Source: Enterococcus rotai (GTDB lineage Bacteria; Bacillota; Bacilli; Lactobacillales; Enterococcaceae). Taken from it: DNA of 64,000 nucleotides. Within the stretch, counting starts at the first letter, position 1, and each line of letters begins with the position of its first letter. Below are positions 36,992-45,758 of this stretch, one piece after another. Location of the stretch: positions 2,094,102-2,158,101 of the forward strand of contig NZ_CP013655.1 of NCBI RefSeq assembly GCF_001465345.1, in the 5' to 3' direction. Both the position numbers and the translations under genes were made by a program. The notes beneath the pieces are model-generated. The model was not told the DNA's origin. It ran no database searches and saw nothing but the letters and a program-made list of their open reading frames with translations.

Positions 36992-37020
36992 AAAAAAGCT
37001 GGAAAAAGCGTTTAATTCTT
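36992..37020 (+). repeat. Direct repeat, copy 2 (downstream of rlmN)
   Basis: An exact second copy of the 29 bases at the rlmN 3' end, at a distance of 119 bases. The material between the copies shows no gene. It may be a local duplication or an attachment-site scar. Confidence 0.9.
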
Positions 37021-37046
37021 AAGAAAAGCTGATAAAACTTATAATG

Positions 37047-37090
37047 AAAAAATTCCTGATAAAGCCGAAATGGTTTATCAGGAATTTTTT
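37047..37090. terminator. Bidirectional terminator between rlmN and lysR
   Basis: AAAAAATTCCTGATAAA and TTTATCAGGAATTTTTT are perfect complements around a 10-base loop, between convergent genes. Confidence 0.8.
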
Positions 37091-38018
37091 ATTTTTCATT
37101 TATAATACTAAATCCATAATCGATGATATGTTCCTTTAAATAACGTAAATATTCTTCGCCCATCGGTGATAGTGGCATCTGAGCCGGATGGATCCAGCCG
37201 ATTTCCATCGTTTCATCTACTTCTAAAGGTACGGCAACAATATTTTCATCATTTAATTCTCGGCTTAAGACACCAGAGCTGATTGTGTAGCCATCTACCC
37301 CAATCAGAAAGTTAAATAACGTTGCCCGATCACTGACGCGGATGCTTTTTTTATGATAACGAGTACTCAATATCTCTTCTGAAAAGTGGAAAGAATTAAA
37401 TTGCCCTTGTTCAAACGAAAGGTAGGGAAAGTTTTCTAGATCAGCTAAGGTAACTGATTTTTTCCCAACTAAAGGATTTTTTTTACTAATAAAAACATGT
37501 GGATGAGCTGTAAATAAAGGATGAAACACAAGTTTTTTTTCTTTTAATAATTTACGCATCACTTTTTCATTAAATGTATTTAAATACAAGATACCTAATT
37601 CGCTTTGAAACGTGCTGACATCTTCGATAATATTATTGGTTTGTGTTTCTCGAAAAGTAAATTCATATTCATTTTGTTCATAAGATTTGATCAATTGGAC
37701 GAAAGCATGGACTGCAAAGGCATAATGTTGTGCAGAAACAGAAAATAATCTACGACGAGTCTCTGTTCTTTTGTATTTTTCTTCCATCAAGTCGACTTGC
37801 TCCAAGATTTGGCGGGCATAGGACAAAAACTCTGTGCCTTCCGTGGTAAGAAGCATGCCTTTTTGAGTCCGTTGAAAAATTTGAATATTCATTTCCTGCT
37901 CCAATTCTCTGATAGCAGTAGAAAGACTTGGCTGGGTGATAAAAAGATGTTTGGCTGCTTCATTGACTGAACCTAATTCAACGACTTTTACAATATAATC
38001 CAATTGCTTGATCCTCAT
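37089..38018 (-). CDS. LysR-family transcriptional regulator
   Basis: A 309-residue regulator with the N-terminal winged helix (GSVNEAAKHLFITQPSLSTAIRELE at about 17-41) and a LysR substrate-binding domain from about 90. AAGGAGG lies upstream of the ATG. It is the last of three leftward genes (membrane protein, DeoR regulator, LysR regulator) divergent from the ascorbate operon. It may add a second signal to ula control; the effector is unknown. A cre-like AAAGCGCTT core lies just before it at about 38041-38049. Confidence 0.88.
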   Translation of the reverse strand: MRIKQLDYIVKVVELGSVNEAAKHLFITQPSLSTAIRELEQEMNIQIFQRTQKGMLLTTEGTEFLSYARQILEQVDLMEEKYKRTETRRRLFSVSAQHYAFAVHAFVQLIKSYEQNEYEFTFRETQTNNIIEDVSTFQSELGILYLNTFNEKVMRKLLKEKKLVFHPLFTAHPHVFISKKNPLVGKKSVTLADLENFPYLSFEQGQFNSFHFSEEILSTRYHKKSIRVSDRATLFNFLIGVDGYTISSGVLSRELNDENIVAVPLEVDETMEIGWIHPAQMPLSPMGEEYLRYLKEHIIDYGFSIINEK

Positions 38019-38081
38019 GATACGATCCTCCTTTTATTTAAAGCGCTTGTTCCTAGTGATAAAATGAATGATGTTGAATGC

Positions 38082-38849
38082 TTAGACTTCAACTTGAATC
38101 ACTTGAACACCTTGCTTCTCGATTTCTCGAAGCACTTCTGGTGAGGCGAATGTATCGGTGATCAAATAGTTGATATCTTTAATAGTACCGCTCGTAAAAT
38201 TAGATGAAAAACCAATTTTACGATAATCTGCAACGACGACGACTAAACCATTTGTACGTTCGATAATCAGTGAATTGATTTTAGATTCATGTAAGACGGG
38301 GGTTGTGATGCCATTTTCAACGCTAAGACCAGAACAACCGATGATTGAAATGTCAGAGGACATCTTTGAAAATGAATCAATCGCAATGTCCCCAACTAAG
38401 GCTTCCTTTGGAAAACGAATTTCACCACCAGATAAAATGACAGTAGAATTTGGATTATGATCCAAATTAGCGACTTTGACATTGTTCGTCACAATCGTTA
38501 CACGTTTTTCTCCTAAATGTTTTAAGGAAGATAGTGCAGTTGAGCCTGTATTGATAAACAAGGTATTGCCTTCTTTAACAAACTCTCCAGCCTTTTTTGC
38601 AATAGCATCTTTTAAGACTTCGATCTCTTCATTATAATCTTCTGTTCCAGTTTTTTGAACGATTTGGGCCTTTCCGTGGGCTCGTTGAACTAAACCCATT
38701 TTTTCTAAGGCAGTCAGGTCGCGGCGAACCGTGATTTCTGAAACCGCTAATTCATGACTGATTTCTTTCACCAGTAAACTAGTTTCATTATGCAGCAAAT
38801 CCAATAGTTTATCACGACGATTTTTAATTGTTTGATGTGAGCTTTTCAT
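38082..38849 (-). CDS. ulaR: DeoR-family repressor, probable UlaR
   Basis: A 255-residue DeoR/GlpR-type repressor: winged helix at about 15-55 (VKEISHELAVSEITVRRDLTALE) and a sugar-phosphate sensing domain with the usual NTGSTALSSL and SGGEIR motifs. In Escherichia coli the ascorbate operon repressor UlaR is of this family and senses L-ascorbate 6-phosphate. Position beside and divergent from ulaG supports the same role. GGGAGG precedes the ATG. The name is by context. Confidence 0.78.
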   Translation of the reverse strand: MKSSHQTIKNRRDKLLDLLHNETSLLVKEISHELAVSEITVRRDLTALEKMGLVQRAHGKAQIVQKTGTEDYNEEIEVLKDAIAKKAGEFVKEGNTLFINTGSTALSSLKHLGEKRVTIVTNNVKVANLDHNPNSTVILSGGEIRFPKEALVGDIAIDSFSKMSSDISIIGCSGLSVENGITTPVLHESKINSLIIERTNGLVVVVADYRKIGFSSNFTSGTIKDINYLITDTFASPEVLREIEKQGVQVIQVEV

Positions 38850-38864
38850 GTAAATTCCTCCCCT

Positions 38865-39629
38865 CTAGATCATCTGTGTGACAGCGAGTGTGTTTCCTAT
38901 TCTTTTTGCCTCTTTTAATACACGATAGCCTTCTGATGTTTCATTTAGTTTAAGTAGAGATTGTCCTTTTAGATATAAAAGATAGGTCATTTCCCGATTA
39001 TTTAAACGGTTCTTATCAATTAAAGCCAATTCACTTAAGCACTTTTTATTTCGGTTTTGATAGAAATATCTTATTCCAGTGATTTCATGCCAAGAAAACA
39101 AACCGCTCAATTGTTTCTTTTTAACATTTTTCAGTTTCAATAGGTGTTCTAGGCAACTAGTTAAATTTTCTTCATCTTTTAAAAAAAAATAGCAATACAT
39201 TTGCGTATGATAATAAATGAAGAGGTAATCCAATGTGGAATGAAAGAAATGCTGATTTTTATGTAAATGCTCTAGGCAAACTTCGTAATTTCCTTCATCC
39301 AATAAAAGAAGACTGTCAAAAATAATAATAGACTGTTTAAAGCCATTAAACAAATCTTTTTTCTTTAAGGTTCCTTTTAAAGCAATGGCTTTTTGTAAAT
39401 CACATTCAACCGTCAAAGCATAAATCATTTTTTCATATAGATTTTTTAAATACTCAAAAAGAATAACGATACTTAAGACAATAACACCCAAACAGCCAAA
39501 AATAAGCTTTGCGCCTAATTCTTCGGAACTAGTAACTAGATAATAAATATAGAACGCAAACAATAAATAAGCAGCCCATAGGAAGCCTTTTTTCCAAAAG
39601 TAAATACTTTTCCAAACTAAATTCTTCAT
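38865..39629 (-). CDS. Membrane protein with TPR-like cytosolic domain
   Basis: A 254-residue protein with two N-terminal membrane helices (about 14-32 and 40-60) followed by a helical region whose repeats (LLLDEGNYEVCLEHLHKNQ, YLKGQSLLKLNETSEGYRVLKEAKRIG) look like tetratricopeptide units. I do not recognise a named family. ATG at 39629 has GAGGTGAG upstream; GTG at 39638 is an alternative. It is the first gene of the leftward operon with the DeoR and LysR regulators, so it may sense or relay something for them, which is speculative. Confidence 0.6.
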   Translation of the reverse strand: MKNLVWKSIYFWKKGFLWAAYLLFAFYIYYLVTSSEELGAKLIFGCLGVIVLSIVILFEYLKNLYEKMIYALTVECDLQKAIALKGTLKKKDLFNGFKQSIIIFDSLLLLDEGNYEVCLEHLHKNQHFFHSTLDYLFIYYHTQMYCYFFLKDEENLTSCLEHLLKLKNVKKKQLSGLFSWHEITGIRYFYQNRNKKCLSELALIDKNRLNNREMTYLLYLKGQSLLKLNETSEGYRVLKEAKRIGNTLAVTQMI

Positions 39630-39716
39630 CTTTCTCACCTCATCGCAACTATATCATAAAAAATGTAATATGAACATAAAAAAAGAAGGTGCAATCCTTT
39701 ATAATTTCCTTTTGAA

Positions 39717-39730
39717 TGGAAACGTTCTTA
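39717..39730. promoter_or_regulatory. Candidate cre site (CcpA), upstream
   Basis: TGGAAACGTTCTTA matches the cre consensus TGNAANCGNWNNCA except at one position of the final CA. It lies between the divergent regulator and ulaG genes. Confidence 0.45.
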
Positions 39731-39758
39731 AAAATGATTAAACGATCGTATAAACAGA

Positions 39759-39786
39759 TTGAAAACGGTTAAAATTATTGTAGAAT
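39759..39786 (+). promoter_or_regulatory. Promoter of ulaG with overlapping cre-like site
   Basis: TTGAAA at 39759-39764 and TAGAAT at 39781-39786 with a 16-base spacer. TGAAAACGGTTAAA at 39760-39773 resembles cre and covers the -35, so catabolite repression of ascorbate use is plausible. Confidence 0.55.
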
Positions 39787-39826
39787 AAAAAGTGTAATTG
39801 AGATTGAGAAAATGTGGAGGGATCGT

Positions 39827-40891
39827 ATGGCAACAATTTATGATGTGACAAAAGAAAGTTGGATTTTAAGCACTTTTCCTGAATGGGGAACGTACTTGAA
39901 TGAGGAGATCGAACAGGAAGAAGTTAAGGCAGGAACCGTTTCTATGTGGTGGTTAGGCTGTACAGGGATTTGGTTGAAGTCACACGAGGGGACGAACATT
40001 TTATGTGACCTTTGGTGCGGAACTGGAAAACGAACACATGGCAATGGCAAAATGAAAAAAGGGCATCAGATGATGCGGATGAGTGGATGTGAGAACATGC
40101 AGCCTAATCTTAGAACCCAGCCCTTTGTGATCGATCCATTTGCGGTCAAAGACGTTGATGCGTTGGTCGTGACTCATATTCATTCGGATCATTTAGATAT
40201 CAATACAGCTGCGGCCGTCCATCAAAATTGTCCGAAGGCACGGTTTATTGGACCGAAAGAAGTGGTAAATACATGGTTAAAATGGGGCATTCCAGAAGAG
40301 AAGACGACAATCGTAAAACCTGGTGATCGTCTATCGATCAATGATGTGGATATTGTTGCTCTAGAAGCGTTTGATAGAACCGCTCTGGTAACTTGTGAGG
40401 ATCCTGAAGTAATACTGAAAGGCAAATTACCTCAAGATATGGATGAAATCGCTGTTAATTATTTATTTGAAACAAGTGGCGGCAATATCTATCATGCAGG
40501 AGATTCACATTATTCTAATCTATTTGCTAAACATGGGAATGAGCACAAAATCGATGTTTGCTTAGGAGCATATGGTGAAAATCCACGTGGGATCACGGAT
40601 AAAGTTACGTCAGTTGATATGCTGCGAATGGCAGAATCTTTGAATGCCAATGTGGTGATACCAGTTCACTATGATATTTGGGCAAACTTTATGGCGGATC
40701 CAAAGGAAATAACAGAAATCTGGAAGTTTAAAAAAGATCGCTTGGATTATCAATTTAAACCATTTATTTGGCAAGTTGGTGGGAAATTTACCTATCCAAA
40801 TGACAAGGATAAACTTGAATTTAATTTCTACCGTGGGTTCGATGACGTCTTTACAAGGGAAAATGATACACCGTTTCCATCATTTTTATAA
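39827..40891 (+). CDS. ulaG: L-ascorbate-6-phosphate lactonase
   Basis: A 354-residue metallo-beta-lactamase-fold enzyme that opens the lactone ring of L-ascorbate 6-phosphate to 3-keto-L-gulonate 6-phosphate. The metal motif is [10 protein letters not shown] (around residue 120), with later His ligands in [10 protein letters not shown] and [12 protein letters not shown] at 39827 has GGAGG 6 bases upstream; the ATG at 39812 lacks a site. First gene of an ascorbate operon running to 45610. Confidence 0.94.
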   Translation: MATIYDVTKESWILSTFPEWGTYLNEEIEQEEVKAGTVSMWWLGCTGIWLKSHEGTNILCDLWCGTGKRTHGNGKMKKGHQMMRMSGCENMQPNLRTQPFVIDPFAVKDVDALVVTHIHSDHLDINTAAAVHQNCPKARFIGPKEVVNTWLKWGIPEEKTTIVKPGDRLSINDVDIVALEAFDRTALVTCEDPEVILKGKLPQDMDEIAVNYLFETSGGNIYHAGDSHYSNLFAKHGNEHKIDVCLGAYGENPRGITDKVTSVDMLRMAESLNANVVIPVHYDIWANFMADPKEITEIWKFKKDRLDYQFKPFIWQVGGKFTYPNDKDKLEFNFYRGFDDVFTRENDTPFPSFL

Positions 40892-40906
40892 GAAGGAGGA
40901 GAGCGA

Positions 40907-41365
40907 ATGCTAAAGTATTTTTATGATAATGAATTGATCCAATTTTGTACGGATACTCCTGATAATTGGCAAGATGCGATTATTTTAAGCTGTCAGACAC
41001 TATTAGAAAAAGGCATCATTAAACAACAGTATATTGATGAAATCGTAGAATGTGTTCAAAAATATGGTCCCTATATCGTGATCGTACCAGGTGTTGCCAT
41101 GCCGCATTCTTCAGAAGAGAGTCAAGGGGTCTTAGGAACGGCAATTTCATTTACAAAAATGAGTCAAGATGTCGTTTTTGAAGAGAATAACGCTGAAAAA
41201 AATGCGCGTTTATTTTTCACTTTAGCTGCTAAAAATAGCGAAGAACATGTAGAAAATATCTCAAATCTATCTGAGATGTTGATGACGGATGGGGTGATCG
41301 AAGCATTGATGGACGTCGAGAACATGGAGGATTACCAAAAAGTGATGGCAACTTTTGACGTATAG
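40907..41365 (+). CDS. ulaC: Ascorbate-specific PTS IIA component
   Basis: A 152-residue PTS EIIA of the mannitol/fructose type. The phosphorylated His is H67 in VPGVAMPHSSEES. It passes phosphate from HPr to the IIB protein for import of L-ascorbate as the 6-phosphate. AAGGAGGAG precedes the ATG. Order here is G-C-A-B-D-E-F, with IIA before IIC. Confidence 0.9.
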   Translation: MLKYFYDNELIQFCTDTPDNWQDAIILSCQTLLEKGIIKQQYIDEIVECVQKYGPYIVIVPGVAMPHSSEESQGVLGTAISFTKMSQDVVFEENNAEKNARLFFTLAAKNSEEHVENISNLSEMLMTDGVIEALMDVENMEDYQKVMATFDV

Positions 41366-41380
41366 AAAGAAGGGGAGTAA

Positions 41381-42859
41381 ATGACACAAGTATTGGATTT
41401 TCTCATGGGTATTTGGGATTATTTTGCTGCAAATATCTTGACGCAGCCGGCATTTTTAATTGGGTTTATTGTTCTATTGGGCTATGTTTTACTTAAAAAA
41501 CCGTTATATGAAAGTATTGCGGGCTTTTTAAAAGCAACGGTTGGTTATTTGATCTTGACGGTTGGATCGGGCGGTTTGGTGAATAACTTTCGACCAATTT
41601 TAGTGGGGTTAAAGGAACGTTTTAATTTAGATGCAATGGTCATTGATCCTTACTTTGGTCAAAATGCTGTTACAGCAGGTATTGAAGAAACTTTTGGACG
41701 AACATTCAGTGATACGATGATTTTATTGTTGATTGCCTTTGTCATGAATATTTTGTTAGTCCGTTTTAAGAAGTATACGAAGCTGCGAGCTGTTTTTACA
41801 ACAGGGAATGTTCAAATTCAACAGGCGGCAACAGCGTTTTGGATTTTACTTTTCTGTTTTCCTGATTTAGGTCAGATTCAAATATTGTTGATCATGGGAC
41901 TTATTTTAGGTTGTTATTGGGCTGTTGGATCGAATTTAACCGTTGATATCACGCAAGATTTAACAGAAGGAGCAGGTTTTGCAATTGCCCATCAACAGAT
42001 GTTTGGGGTATACATTTTTGCTCGACTATCTGAAAAAATGAAAAAAAATAAAAATAATCGAAAGCTAGAAGATGTACAGTTGCCAGGCTTTTTATCGATC
42101 TTCAATGAAAATATGGTTGCTACTTCCATTTTGATGCTCTTCTTTTTTGGAATCATTTTAGTTGTATTAGGACCAGCCTATCTGATCGAGGCAGGATTTA
42201 TGGAGCAAGGGCAAAGTTTCTTTTTCTATATTTTACAAACAGCTTTATATTTTGCCGTTTATCTTGCTATTTTACAATTAGGTGTCCGAACCTTCGTTTC
42301 AGAATTGACAGAATCATTCCAAGGTATTTCCAATACATTGTTGCCAGGTGCTGTACCAGGTATCGATGTTGCTGCGACCTTTGGTTTTGGTTCACCAAAC
42401 GCTGTAACGATTGGCTTCTTATTTGGTGCCCTAGGACAATTTATCACGATTGGTTTACTGATTTTATTTAAATCACCAGTTATCGTGATTGCAGGATTTA
42501 TTCCGTTATTCTTTGATAATGCTGTAATTGCGGTTTATGCAAATAATCGTGGCGGGTTTAAAGCAGCCTGTATCTTCCCGTTTATTTCAGGTGTGATCCA
42601 AGTTTTAGGTTCTGCTTTGATAGCGGCATTTATCGGATTATCTCAGTATGGTGGTTACATTGGTATGTTTGACTGGGCAACAGTTTGGCCAATCATGACG
42701 ATTCTGATGAAGTATTTAGGTTATTTTGGAGTCGCTGTAGTAGTGATTTTACTATTGGCAATTCCACAATTGCAATATCGGGCAAATCCGGAAGGCTACT
42801 TCTTGATTGCTGAAGATTATGATAAATATGTAAAAAAAATGGCGGCAAAAAACGCTTAA
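41381..42859 (+). CDS. ulaA: Ascorbate-specific PTS IIC component
   Basis: A 492-residue membrane permease with about eleven helices of the SgaT/UlaA type (FLKATVGYLILTVGSGGLVNNFRPIL early, GAVPGIDVAATFGFGSPNAV in the second half). It takes up L-ascorbate coupled to phosphorylation by IIA and IIB. AAGGGGAG upstream of the ATG, 15 bases after ulaC. Confidence 0.95.
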   Translation: MTQVLDFLMGIWDYFAANILTQPAFLIGFIVLLGYVLLKKPLYESIAGFLKATVGYLILTVGSGGLVNNFRPILVGLKERFNLDAMVIDPYFGQNAVTAGIEETFGRTFSDTMILLLIAFVMNILLVRFKKYTKLRAVFTTGNVQIQQAATAFWILLFCFPDLGQIQILLIMGLILGCYWAVGSNLTVDITQDLTEGAGFAIAHQQMFGVYIFARLSEKMKKNKNNRKLEDVQLPGFLSIFNENMVATSILMLFFFGIILVVLGPAYLIEAGFMEQGQSFFFYILQTALYFAVYLAILQLGVRTFVSELTESFQGISNTLLPGAVPGIDVAATFGFGSPNAVTIGFLFGALGQFITIGLLILFKSPVIVIAGFIPLFFDNAVIAVYANNRGGFKAACIFPFISGVIQVLGSALIAAFIGLSQYGGYIGMFDWATVWPIMTILMKYLGYFGVAVVVILLLAIPQLQYRANPEGYFLIAEDYDKYVKKMAAKNA

Positions 42860-42889
42860 TTCTTAATAATATGATTGGAGGAATTTAAA

Positions 42890-43189
42890 ATGAGAGTATT
42901 AGTATCATGTGCAAATGGATCAGGAACTAGTTTAATGATGAAAAAAAGTGTGGAGAAAGCATTGAAAGAACTAGGATTCAACATTACCAATATCCACCAT
43001 TGTGCTATTTCTGAAGGGAAAAGCACAGCAGGACAATATGATGTTGTCTTTTGTCCAATGAATTTTTTAAATATGTTTGAGGCTGCTAAGAAAAAAGGCA
43101 TTACCGTAGTAGGTGTGAAAAATGTGATGTCTGCTAAAGAAATCAGTGAGCGTGTTCAAGAAACAGATTTAGCGGCTAAATTTAAATAA
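42890..43189 (+). CDS. ulaB: Ascorbate-specific PTS IIB component
   Basis: A 99-residue IIB of the lactose/cellobiose-like fold. The phosphocysteine is C7 in LVSCANGSGTS. ATG at 42890 has TTGGAGGA upstream; the in-frame TTG at 42875 is in the ribosome binding site itself and is rejected. It is followed by a 170-base hairpin repeat before ulaD. Confidence 0.92.
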   Translation: MRVLVSCANGSGTSLMMKKSVEKALKELGFNITNIHHCAISEGKSTAGQYDVVFCPMNFLNMFEAAKKKGITVVGVKNVMSAKEISERVQETDLAAKFK

Positions 43190-43204
43190 TTATGGCAAAA
43201 GTAT

Positions 43205-43376
43205 GAGGTTGGGACAGAAGTGTTTAACTCCGAGAAATAAGAAGGAATTCACGAAAATTGTTCTTCAAATTTTTGTGAATTTCAGCTTATTTCCGAAGGA
43301 GTTGCTTCTGCTCCCACCGTTTATTCGGATACGAAGAGCCTGAAACATAACTGTTTGAGTTATGTCCCAGGCTCTC
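43205..43376. repeat. Dispersed hairpin repeat, copy inside the ula operon
   Basis: A long imperfect hairpin: GGGACAGAAG pairs with CTTCTGCTCCC, TAACTCC with GGAGTTG, GAAATAAG with CTTATTTC, and GAATTCACGAAAATT with AATTTTTGTGAATTTC (43213-43316). A second stem, GAGCCTGAAACATAAC to GTTATGTCCCAGGCTC (43336-43374), follows without a T-run. Related copies are at 47531-47845 and 4205-4300. It sits between ulaB and ulaD and could shape mRNA stability or partial termination. Confidence 0.85.
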
Positions 43377-43405
43377 ATGACAAATAAAGGCAGGGAGAAA
43401 ATGAA

Positions 43406-44044
43406 ATGAGTAGACCTAATTTACAAGTAGCTTTAGACCATTCGGATTTACCTAGTGCGATCAAAGATGTGGCAGCTGTTGGTGAAATTGTTGATATTGT
43501 AGAGGTTGGCACGATACTTTGCTTACAAGCAGGGGAGCAAGCTGTTCGTTGCATTCGTGCCTTGTATCCCGATAAAAAAGTTGTTGCTGATACGAAATGT
43601 GCAGATGCTGGCGGAACCGTTGCTAAAAATTGCCGCGAAGCTGGAGCAGACTGGATGACTGTCATTTGCTGTGCAACGATTCCAACGATGGAAGCTGCAG
43701 CAAAAGAAGTAGAAGAAGTTCAAGTTGAACTATACGGAGACTGGACTTATGAGCAGGCTCAAAAATGGTTAGATGCAGGCATTTCTCAAGCAATTTATCA
43801 TCAAAGCCGAGACGCCCTTTTAGCAGGTGAAACGTGGGGAGAAAAAGATCTTGCCAAGGTAGCAAAACTGATTGAAATGGGCTTTAGAGTTTCTGTTACT
43901 GGAGGTTTGGATGTTGAAACACTGAAATTATTCAAAGATCTTGCAGTCTATACCTTTATTACGGGTCGAGGCATTACGGCTTCTGCTGATCCAAAACAGG
44001 CAGCTAAAGATTTTCAAGCTGAAATCAAACGTATCTGGGGGTGA
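43406..44044 (+). CDS. ulaD: 3-keto-L-gulonate-6-phosphate decarboxylase
   Basis: A 212-residue TIM-barrel enzyme of the OMP decarboxylase superfamily that converts 3-keto-L-gulonate 6-phosphate to L-xylulose 5-phosphate. The DxKxxD metal/catalytic motif reads DTKCADAGGT (about 61-70), and ALDHSD and VEVGTIL are the conserved first strands. GGGAGAAA precedes the ATG. Confidence 0.93.
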   Translation: MSRPNLQVALDHSDLPSAIKDVAAVGEIVDIVEVGTILCLQAGEQAVRCIRALYPDKKVVADTKCADAGGTVAKNCREAGADWMTVICCATIPTMEAAAKEVEEVQVELYGDWTYEQAQKWLDAGISQAIYHQSRDALLAGETWGEKDLAKVAKLIEMGFRVSVTGGLDVETLKLFKDLAVYTFITGRGITASADPKQAAKDFQAEIKRIWG

Positions 44045-44049
44045 GATAG

Positions 44050-44910
44050 GTGACTACATTAGGGATCTACGAAAAAGCACTTCCTAAAAATATTAGTTGG
44101 AAAGAACGTTTGTTACTTGCAAAAAAGCTAGGTTTTGATTTTGTTGAAATGTCGATTGATGAAACAGATGAGCGACTTGATCGGTTGGACTGGACTCGTG
44201 AAGAACGTAAAGAAATCAGAGAAGCCATTGATGAGACAAATGTAAAAATTTTATCGATTTGTTTAAGCGGACACCGACGTTTTCCTTTTGGATCTGAGGA
44301 TGCTAAAGTACGAGCAATTGCTTTAGAATTAATGGAAAAAGCGCTAAATTTAGCATCGGATTTAGGGGTACGTACAATCCAATTAGCCGGTTATGATGTC
44401 TATTACGAAGAGAAAACATTGAGATCAAGGGAATATTTTATCGAAAATTTAAAGCAGGCTGTAGCAATGGCAGCATCCAAAGAAATTGTCTTATCTATTG
44501 AAATCATGGACGATCCGTTCATGAATTCCATCTCCAAATTTTTAAAGATCAAAGAACAAATCCGTTCTCCCTATTTACAAGTATACCCCGATCTTGGGAA
44601 TCTGTCGGCGTGGCCAGGAAATGATGTTGGTTATGAACTAGAAATTGGAATCGATCAAATTTCTGCGATTCATCTAAAAGATACATTAGCCGTGACAGAT
44701 CAGTTTGCTGGGAAATTTAAAGAAGTGCCATTTGGCAATGGCTGTGTAGATTTCTTAGGATGTTTCAAAACATTGAAACGGTTGGAATATCATGGGCCAT
44801 TTTTAATTGAAATGTGGAGTGAAAATAGCGACACTCCTGAAAAAGAAATAGAAGAAGCAAAAGCATTTTTATGGCCATATTTAAAGGAGGCAGGCTATAT
44901 TGACAACTGA
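44050..44910 (+). CDS. ulaE: L-xylulose/L-ribulose-5-phosphate 3-epimerase
   Basis: A 286-residue TIM barrel of the xylose isomerase-like AP endonuclease superfamily. It shows GIYEKALPKNISWKERL at the start and the metal-binding IEIMDDPF and YPDLGNLSAW segments. It turns L-xylulose 5-phosphate into L-ribulose 5-phosphate. GTG start 5 bases after ulaD, with GGGGGTGAG upstream. Its end overlaps the next gene by 11 bases. Confidence 0.92.
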   Translation: MTTLGIYEKALPKNISWKERLLLAKKLGFDFVEMSIDETDERLDRLDWTREERKEIREAIDETNVKILSICLSGHRRFPFGSEDAKVRAIALELMEKALNLASDLGVRTIQLAGYDVYYEEKTLRSREYFIENLKQAVAMAASKEIVLSIEIMDDPFMNSISKFLKIKEQIRSPYLQVYPDLGNLSAWPGNDVGYELEIGIDQISAIHLKDTLAVTDQFAGKFKEVPFGNGCVDFLGCFKTLKRLEYHGPFLIEMWSENSDTPEKEIEEAKAFLWPYLKEAGYIDN

Positions 44911-45610
44911 ACAATTGATTCAAGAAATGAAAGAAAGGGTTTTTGCTGCAAATTTGGAGCTGCCTGATGCTGGATTGGTCAAGCTTACTTGGGGGAATGT
45001 GAGTGAGATCAATCGAGAGGCTGGGGTGATCGTAATCAAGCCGAGTGGCGTTTCTTATAGTACGATGAAGTCGGGTGATATGGTCGTGACTGATTTGAAT
45101 GGAGAGACAATCGAGGCAGGATTAAAGCCGTCATCTGATTTAGCGACCCATGTAGCATTATACAAAGCGTTTAAAGAAATTGGTTCAGTGGTACATACTC
45201 ATTCAAAATATGCAGTCATGTGGGCACAAGCAGGTCGTGAAATTCCTGCATACGGAACCACCCATGCTGATACATTTTATGGTGGGGTGCCTTGTACCCG
45301 TCAATTAACACCAGAAGAAGTTACGTCAGCCTATGAACTTGAGACTGGGAAAGTGATTGTAGAAACCTTCAAAGAAAAAGCAATCGATCCTTTGGCTGTT
45401 CCAGGAGTATTAGTGTACGGTCATGGACCATTCACCTGGGGACAAACGCCGCAAAAAGCCGTAGAAAATAGTATTGTTTTAGATGAAGTAGCAGAAATGG
45501 CGAGTATGACAGAAGTTGTAAATGAAGCTGTTCAGCCAATTCCACAATATCTTTTAGATAAACATTTTTTTAGAAAACACGGTTCAAACGCTTATTATGG
45601 GCAAAATTAG
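44900..45610 (+). CDS. ulaF: L-ribulose-5-phosphate 4-epimerase
   Basis: A 236-residue class II aldolase-like epimerase giving D-xylulose 5-phosphate for the pentose phosphate pathway. Zinc ligands are visible in VVHTHSKYA and VLVYGHGPFTWG, with LTWGNVSE and KPSGVSY substrate-loop motifs. TTG start at 44900 with AAAGGAGG 10 bases upstream, inside the end of ulaE. Last gene of the ascorbate operon. Confidence 0.93.
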   Translation: MTTEQLIQEMKERVFAANLELPDAGLVKLTWGNVSEINREAGVIVIKPSGVSYSTMKSGDMVVTDLNGETIEAGLKPSSDLATHVALYKAFKEIGSVVHTHSKYAVMWAQAGREIPAYGTTHADTFYGGVPCTRQLTPEEVTSAYELETGKVIVETFKEKAIDPLAVPGVLVYGHGPFTWGQTPQKAVENSIVLDEVAEMASMTEVVNEAVQPIPQYLLDKHFFRKHGSNAYYGQN

Positions 45611-45629
45611 AACTAAATTTCTTTCAATT

Positions 45630-45673
45630 AAAAGTATAGATAAAGCTTGATAACGGCTTATCTATACTTTTTT
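45630..45673 (+). terminator. Terminator of the ula operon
   Basis: AAAAGTATAGATAA and TTATCTATACTTTT pair around a 14-base loop with an inner AGC-GCT pair, followed by T residues. Confidence 0.8.
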
Positions 45674-45758
45674 CTTTGTAAAGGCTAGGAAAGACTTGAA
45701 TTTAACTTCAGAAAAGCTATACTAGAAAAATAACTTGATAGATAGAAAGGGGATAGGC

